From positions 1 through 10,330 of the forward strand of contig CAZEER010000075.1 of NCBI GenBank assembly GCA_964511215.1: DNA of 10,330 nt. The letters are read 5' to 3'. The DNA comes from CAZEER01 sp964511215. Lineage in GTDB: Bacteria > Fidelibacterota > Marinisomatia > Marinisomatales > UBA1611. The notes under the pieces were generated by a model. The model made no database searches. It was not told the origin of the DNA and saw only the letters and a list, made by a program, of their open reading frames with translations. This document shows, one piece after another, positions 6,553-10,330 of the stretch (position 1 is the stretch's first letter; every line of letters starts with the position of its first letter). Position numbers and translations under genes: made by a program.

Positions 6553-8331
6553 ATGAAAACCACACCTCAGTATTTAATTGAAAATGTTGAAAAATATTCA
6601 GATGAACCTGCTATATCCATAAAAAATTCATTAGGAAAATGGCAAACTAGTTCATGGAATGATTTTTATAGTCTTGTAATGAAAATTGCCAAATCTTTGG
6701 ATAAATGTGGAATAAAGAAGAATAATAAAGTAAGTATCTATAGCTATAACAGAAAGGAATGGAATGCATGTTACCTTGCAGCACAATGTATTAATGGTGT
6801 TGCAGTTGGTGTATATCATACTTGTTCATCCAGTGAAGTAGAATGGATAGTTGGAAACTCAGATTCTAAAATAGTATTTGTAGGAAATAATCCTAATGAT
6901 AATAATGAAATGGAGAAAATGCCAAACCACAGGTTATTTGCCATTCTAGATAATCTTGAAAAGGTAGATCTTGTTGTTACTATGGAGGGAGTAGAAAAAT
7001 TGGATCATCCAAAAATTATTTCTTGGGATGAATTTATTGAAAAGGGGGAAAGCGTAAATGAAGAAGATATAATTAATAAATGTGAAGCTATAGACCTTGA
7101 TGACACATCCTCTTTGATTTATACCTCCGGTACAACCGGAAACCCGAAAGGAGTAGAATTGACCTATAGGAATTGGTCTTTTTCAATTACTTCAGCTCTC
7201 AATGTGATGAAGTTCAATCAAGGAGATCTCTATGTATCCTGGCTCCCTGGTGCACATGTCTTTGGACAGTTAGTCGACAACCACTATTGGGTGAGGAGGG
7301 CAATGCATATGCATATTGTTGATAGCCCATTAAATACAGTTGACTATGCTAAAGAAATTCAACCTCATTTATTTATTTCTGTTCCAAGGATTTATGAAAA
7401 AATATATTCAAATATTAAGGCAGCAATAGAATCTAAACTAATTTTAAAAATAGGTTTAAAAATTCCAGGACTTTCAAATGTATTGAAAGAAAAACTTAAG
7501 ACTGCCGCTGGGTTTGCTAATTTAAATTTTGCAATATCTGGTGCTGCTCCGATTAATCCTGATATATTATCACTATTTCAAACTTTGGGAATTCCTTTAT
7601 TTGAAGGATATGGTATGACTGAGAATACTGCAGGAGCAACCTTAAATTATGTTGGAAATAATAAGATAGGATCTGTTGGGAAGCCTCTAGTAGATACTGA
7701 AATTAAAATCGCAAATGATGGAGAGGTCTTAATCAAAGGAATCCATGTAATGAAAGGTTATTATAATAATGAGGATGCAACCAAAGAAACCGTTAAAAAT
7801 GGATGGTTATATACCGGCGATGTTGGGAAATTGGATGCAGATGGTTATTTGTATATTACCGGAAGAAAAAAAGAGATATATGTTAGCTCAGCAGGGAAAA
7901 ATATCGCTCCGCTAATTATTGAAGAAACAATGAAATCTATCCCAATAGTATCTCAATGTTTTCTTGTAGGAGATAATCGAAATTACTGTTCAGCGCTATT
8001 CACATTAGATGTTGGTGTTATTCTACGAGATAAAATTGGAGTAGACACCAATTCTATTCCAAAGGATCCTAGTTTGCAATTGAAAATGCTGAAAGAAAAT
8101 GGGAAAAATTTATCCGACTATACAGATAGCAATGAGATTAGATTAGAGATAGAGTCAGAGGTTAATAAACTAAATAATCAATTTTCTAATCCAGAACAGC
8201 TAAAGAAGTTTTCAATACTTCCTAGGGATTTTACTATAGATGATGGTGAACTAACGCCTACATTAAAAATCCGTAGAAAACAGATTAATGATAATTGGTC
8301 GAAAGTAATTGAAACAATGTATAGCGAATAA
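6553..8331 (+). CDS. Long-chain acyl-CoA synthetase (AMP-forming fatty acid-CoA ligase)
   Basis: The 592-residue length suits the long-chain (FadD15/ACSBG-like) branch of the ANL superfamily, which makes acyl-adenylate and then acyl-CoA from fatty acid, ATP and CoA. The motifs come in the usual order. The P-loop-like A3 motif is YTSGTTGNPKG (190-200), LPGAHVFGQ is at 231-239, and A5 is YGMTEN (353-358). A7 is GWLYTGD (417-423) and A8 is GRKKEIYVSSAGKN (437-450). The adenylation lysine is probably Lys572 in TPTLKIRRK. All core catalytic residues appear present, and no signal peptide is seen, so it acts in the cytoplasm or at the membrane face. gpsA follows after only 3 nt, which suggests one transcript serving phospholipid synthesis or uptake of exogenous fatty acids. 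Chain-length preference cannot be read from the sequence. Confidence 0.93.
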   Translation: MKTTPQYLIENVEKYSDEPAISIKNSLGKWQTSSWNDFYSLVMKIAKSLDKCGIKKNNKVSIYSYNRKEWNACYLAAQCINGVAVGVYHTCSSSEVEWIVGNSDSKIVFVGNNPNDNNEMEKMPNHRLFAILDNLEKVDLVVTMEGVEKLDHPKIISWDEFIEKGESVNEEDIINKCEAIDLDDTSSLIYTSGTTGNPKGVELTYRNWSFSITSALNVMKFNQGDLYVSWLPGAHVFGQLVDNHYWVRRAMHMHIVDSPLNTVDYAKEIQPHLFISVPRIYEKIYSNIKAAIESKLILKIGLKIPGLSNVLKEKLKTAAGFANLNFAISGAAPINPDILSLFQTLGIPLFEGYGMTENTAGATLNYVGNNKIGSVGKPLVDTEIKIANDGEVLIKGIHVMKGYYNNEDATKETVKNGWLYTGDVGKLDADGYLYITGRKKEIYVSSAGKNIAPLIIEETMKSIPIVSQCFLVGDNRNYCSALFTLDVGVILRDKIGVDTNSIPKDPSLQLKMLKENGKNLSDYTDSNEIRLEIESEVNKLNNQFSNPEQLKKFSILPRDFTIDDGELTPTLKIRRKQINDNWSKVIETMYSE

Positions 8332-8334
8332 CAC

Positions 8335-9333
8335 TTGGAACAAGTTGGGTTTATAGGCTGTGGGTCATGGGGTGGCGCTCTAGGAAAAATACTATCTGAA
8401 AAAGATATCCCCGTAATAATGTGGCATCGCAATCCACAAATTGTAAAAAAATTAGATGAAAGTCGTATTCATTACCTTATACCAGAATTAGTTTTTAATA
8501 AGAAAGTAAAATTCACTAATGATTTTGCATTAACTATTCAATCTTCATCTGTTATTGTTATTGCTTTGCCATCACAAACAATTCGATCAATAATTGAAGA
8601 AAATATTTCAACATTTAATAAAAATAAAATTATTGTAAATGTCTCAAAGGGAATAGAAATAGATACTCTAATGACTGTAAGTGATTTATTGAATAATATA
8701 TTAGGTATAGACTACGATAATATTGTTGCTCTTTCTGGTCCTAGCCATGCTGAAGAAGTAATCCGGAAACATCCTACTACTTTGGTGGCAGCATCAAAAA
8801 ATGTTAATACTGGTATTAAAATACAAAACTTATTTGCGACAGATTATCTGAGAACTTATTTAAGTGATGATGTGAAAGGTGTCGAAATTGGTGGAGCATT
8901 GAAAAATGTCATAGCCATTGCAGCAGGAATCTGTGATGGCATAGGATATGGAGATAATTCAAAAGCAGCTCTAATGACAAGAGGTATGGCAGAAATAACA
9001 AACCTTGGAAATGCAATGGGAGGTAAAGAAGAAACCTTCAGGGGTCTAAGCGGTTTTGGAGATTTAATTGTTACTTGCTTGAGCAAGCATAGTAGGAATA
9101 GGAATCTTGGAGAAGCTATTGGTGAAGGAAAATTATTAAATCAAATTCTTAATGAAATGGATATGATAGCTGAGGGTGTTAACACTGCAAAATCTGTTCA
9201 CCAATTGAGTGAAAAATATAATATCGAGATGCCAATTCATGATGCCATATACAATGTTTTATTCTCAGGAAAGAATCCAGGAAATTCTGTAAAAGAACTA
9301 ATGAATAGAAAATTGAGCCTCGAAAATAAATAA
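8335..9333 (+). CDS. gpsA: Glycerol-3-phosphate dehydrogenase [NAD(P)+]
   Basis: The product reduces dihydroxyacetone phosphate to sn-glycerol-3-phosphate, the backbone for phospholipids. At 332 residues it has the normal family length. The N-terminal Rossmann motif is GCGSWGGAL (8-16), NVSKGIE is at 102-108 and LSGPSHAEEV at 133-142. The catalytic lysine is expected at Lys190 in GGALKN, followed by AAGICDGIGYGDNSKAAL. GLSGFGDLIVT is at 237-247 and the phosphate-binding SRNRNLG at 253-259. The start is TTG at 8335: an in-frame TAA lies at 8329-8331, and the next ATG, near 8419, would remove the nucleotide-binding loop. No Shine-Dalgarno is evident, so translation probably depends on coupling to the synthetase gene, which ends 3 nt upstream in the same frame. 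Confidence 0.95.
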   Translation: MEQVGFIGCGSWGGALGKILSEKDIPVIMWHRNPQIVKKLDESRIHYLIPELVFNKKVKFTNDFALTIQSSSVIVIALPSQTIRSIIEENISTFNKNKIIVNVSKGIEIDTLMTVSDLLNNILGIDYDNIVALSGPSHAEEVIRKHPTTLVAASKNVNTGIKIQNLFATDYLRTYLSDDVKGVEIGGALKNVIAIAAGICDGIGYGDNSKAALMTRGMAEITNLGNAMGGKEETFRGLSGFGDLIVTCLSKHSRNRNLGEAIGEGKLLNQILNEMDMIAEGVNTAKSVHQLSEKYNIEMPIHDAIYNVLFSGKNPGNSVKELMNRKLSLENK

Positions 9334-9390
9334 AAAACCAATTATATTATCAAAATTTTAAATAGTTATTTTTTATATAAAGAAAACAAA

Positions 9391-9419
9391 TTCTTTGGTA
9401 TTGTAATTATCTATATAAT
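9391..9419 (+). promoter_or_regulatory. Possible sigma-70-type promoter for the MORN-repeat gene
   Basis: TATAAT at 9414-9419 matches the -10 consensus exactly and lies 32 nt before the ATG at 9452. The hexamer TTCTTT, 17 nt upstream, is a poor -35. In DNA this AT-rich, TATAAT occurs often by chance. Confidence 0.3.
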
Positions 9420-9451
9420 TTAATAATAGATTTAGGGGTTGTATTTCAGAC

Positions 9452-10189
9452 ATGAGTTCAATTAGTTTTCGGTTTAGAATGATAAAATTTAAAAGATTTG
9501 CAATATTTTCATTAATCATTAGGTCAGTAATTTTAATTGTAAATTTGTCATATTTATTATCACAAAGTATAGTTACTGATATATTAAGAGATGAGAGTGA
9601 TAATATTGTTTCTATTGAATATTTTAATACCTCATTTAATAATATTCAATTAATTAAAATTGAATATTATTATACAAATGGGCAATTAGATAAAATTGAA
9701 AACTATAATAATGGTTTACTAGATGGACCTTGTTTAGAATATTTTAATAATGGAAAAATTAAGAGAGAGGGGCAATACAAAAATGGAGAACAATATGGCG
9801 TCTGGTTCACTTATTTTGATAATGGAAATAAAGAAAGTATTTATCACGCAAATCATTTAGGAAAATTAAATGGAAGTATAACCCAATGGTTTGAAAATGG
9901 TGAAATGAAAACTAAGGGAAACTATCTGAATGATGAAAAACATGGCATCTGGACTTATTGGTTTATTAATGGAAGAAAAAAAAGAATGGTAACATATAAT
10001 TCTGGAAACCAAGAAGGAATATATATTGATTATTATCCAAATGGAAAAACAATGAAAGAAGGGGTGATTGATTATAAGGGCATTAAAGAAGAAAGATGCT
10101 TTGATGAGAATTCATTAAGTATAAAATGCGATGAACTTATCTCTAATGACAAGATAAAAAACCCATCTAAGCAAAGAGAAAATAATTAG
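9452..10189 (+). CDS. Secreted or anchored MORN-variant repeat protein (YwqK-like)
   Basis: The 245-residue product has a basic, hydrophobic N-terminus (residues 10-38, IKFKRFAIFSLIIRS then VILIVNLSYLLSQS) that fits a signal peptide or anchor. Six repeats of 24 or 25 residues follow, from residue 73 to about 217, each opening with aromatic-x-x-NG (YYTNG, YFNNG, YFDNG, WFENG, WFING, YYPNG). This is the PF07661 MORN-variant pattern, also seen in proteins labelled YwqK-family antitoxins. In most such proteins no antitoxin role is shown, and I see no toxin gene beside it. The start is uncertain: ATG 9452 has AGGGG 14 nt upstream, while ATG 9479 gives a cleaner signal peptide (MIKFKRF). A charged tail ends the protein. 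Its role is unknown, perhaps protein binding at the envelope. Confidence 0.8.
   Translation: MSSISFRFRMIKFKRFAIFSLIIRSVILIVNLSYLLSQSIVTDILRDESDNIVSIEYFNTSFNNIQLIKIEYYYTNGQLDKIENYNNGLLDGPCLEYFNNGKIKREGQYKNGEQYGVWFTYFDNGNKESIYHANHLGKLNGSITQWFENGEMKTKGNYLNDEKHGIWTYWFINGRKKRMVTYNSGNQEGIYIDYYPNGKTMKEGVIDYKGIKEERCFDENSLSIKCDELISNDKIKNPSKQRENN
9668..10102 (+). repeat. Six 24-residue MORN-variant repeats
   Basis: The aromatic-x-x-NG openings fall at protein residues 73, 97, 121, 146, 170 and 194, so the period is 24 residues with one 25-residue step. Most units close with a G-x-W or G-x-Y-like turn. The third and fifth are the most diverged. Confidence 0.8.
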
Positions 10190-10200
10190 TCAGATTGTTT

Positions 10201-10330
10201 ATGTCATATACAGAATTTATAGTTATTTCTATTACTCTTATAATTTTAGTTGTAATTACTTTTAAAATGAAAGCACCTATGGCTTCATTGCCATTGGGCT
10301 TTATTTATTTAATCTTTATTTTAATTCAAT
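10201..10330 (+). CDS. N-terminus of a membrane protein (cut by the window end)
   Basis: An open frame from ATG 10201, 11 nt after the MORN gene's stop, runs to the window edge for 43 codons. It begins MSYTEFIVISITLIILVV, followed by a basic loop (TFKMKA) and a second hydrophobic stretch (GFIYLIFILI). This looks like the first two membrane segments of an integral membrane protein, perhaps a transporter. No family can be named from so little, and no Shine-Dalgarno is visible. The close spacing suggests co-transcription with the MORN gene. Confidence 0.5.
   Translation, partial: MSYTEFIVISITLIILVVITFKMKAPMASLPLGFIYLIFILIQ

Noticed and set aside
8178..8432. Reverse-strand open frame across the synthetase-gpsA junction
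   Set aside because: It is antisense to two certain genes, has no recognisable domain and lacks its own context; it is a shadow frame.
8856..9086. Reverse-strand open frame inside gpsA
   Set aside because: It is the antisense image of the conserved catalytic region of gpsA and has no protein features of its own.
9380..9399. AAAGAA/TTCTTT hairpin after gpsA as a terminator
   Set aside because: The six pairs are all A-T except one, the loop is AACAAA, and no T tract follows; too weak to call.
9452..10189. MORN-repeat protein as the antitoxin of a toxin-antitoxin pair
   Set aside because: No small toxin-like gene is adjacent, and the protein appears to be exported or anchored.
1..10330. CRISPR array, tRNA or rRNA genes, transposases, integrases
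   Set aside because: No regular spaced short repeats, no tRNA-like cloverleaf with a TTC loop, and no recombinase motifs were seen on reading the window.

Overview
The window is AT-rich (roughly 30% GC by eye) and every gene I can support lies on the + strand. The C-terminal domain of the large protein at 1743-5288 has the YQNYPNPFNP and SAGMYIYTI signatures of a type IX secretion (T9SS type A) sorting domain. A remnant of the same kind of tail ends at 205. With the low GC, this points to a bacterium of the Fibrobacteres-Chlorobi-Bacteroidetes (FCB) assemblage. A marine Marinimicrobia (SAR406)-like or Ignavibacteria-like genome is my best guess; this is inference, because no rRNA or marker gene is present to fix it.

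The left half (1-6432) encodes proteins for the cell envelope or outside. It opens with a broken T9SS-type tail (3-205) closed by a good rho-independent terminator (227-251). A lipoprotein-type serine hydrolase of the beta-lactamase/esterase family follows (280-1599). Next is a very large T9SS cargo made of two tandem right-handed beta-helix modules, an Ig-like domain and a sorting tail (1743-5288). The last gene here is a small secreted protein with four LIM-like zinc sites and an HExxH peptidase domain resembling the plant DA1 family (5434-6432). The gaps hold a duplicated terminator-leader block, two short hydrophobic upstream ORFs and a 12-bp repeat that duplicates the start of the DA1-like gene.

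The right half (6553-10330) is more ordinary. A long-chain acyl-CoA synthetase (6553-8331) is followed after 3 nt by gpsA (8335-9333), which must start at TTG. These two probably form a lipid operon: acyl activation, and supply of sn-glycerol-3-phosphate. A secreted or membrane-anchored protein with six 24-residue MORN-variant repeats (9452-10189) comes next. The window ends inside a gene for a membrane protein (10201 onward).

The most unusual gene is the LIM/DA1-like peptidase. I see no multigene defence island, CRISPR array, tRNA, rRNA or transposase. I do not claim that the window forms one undescribed system.
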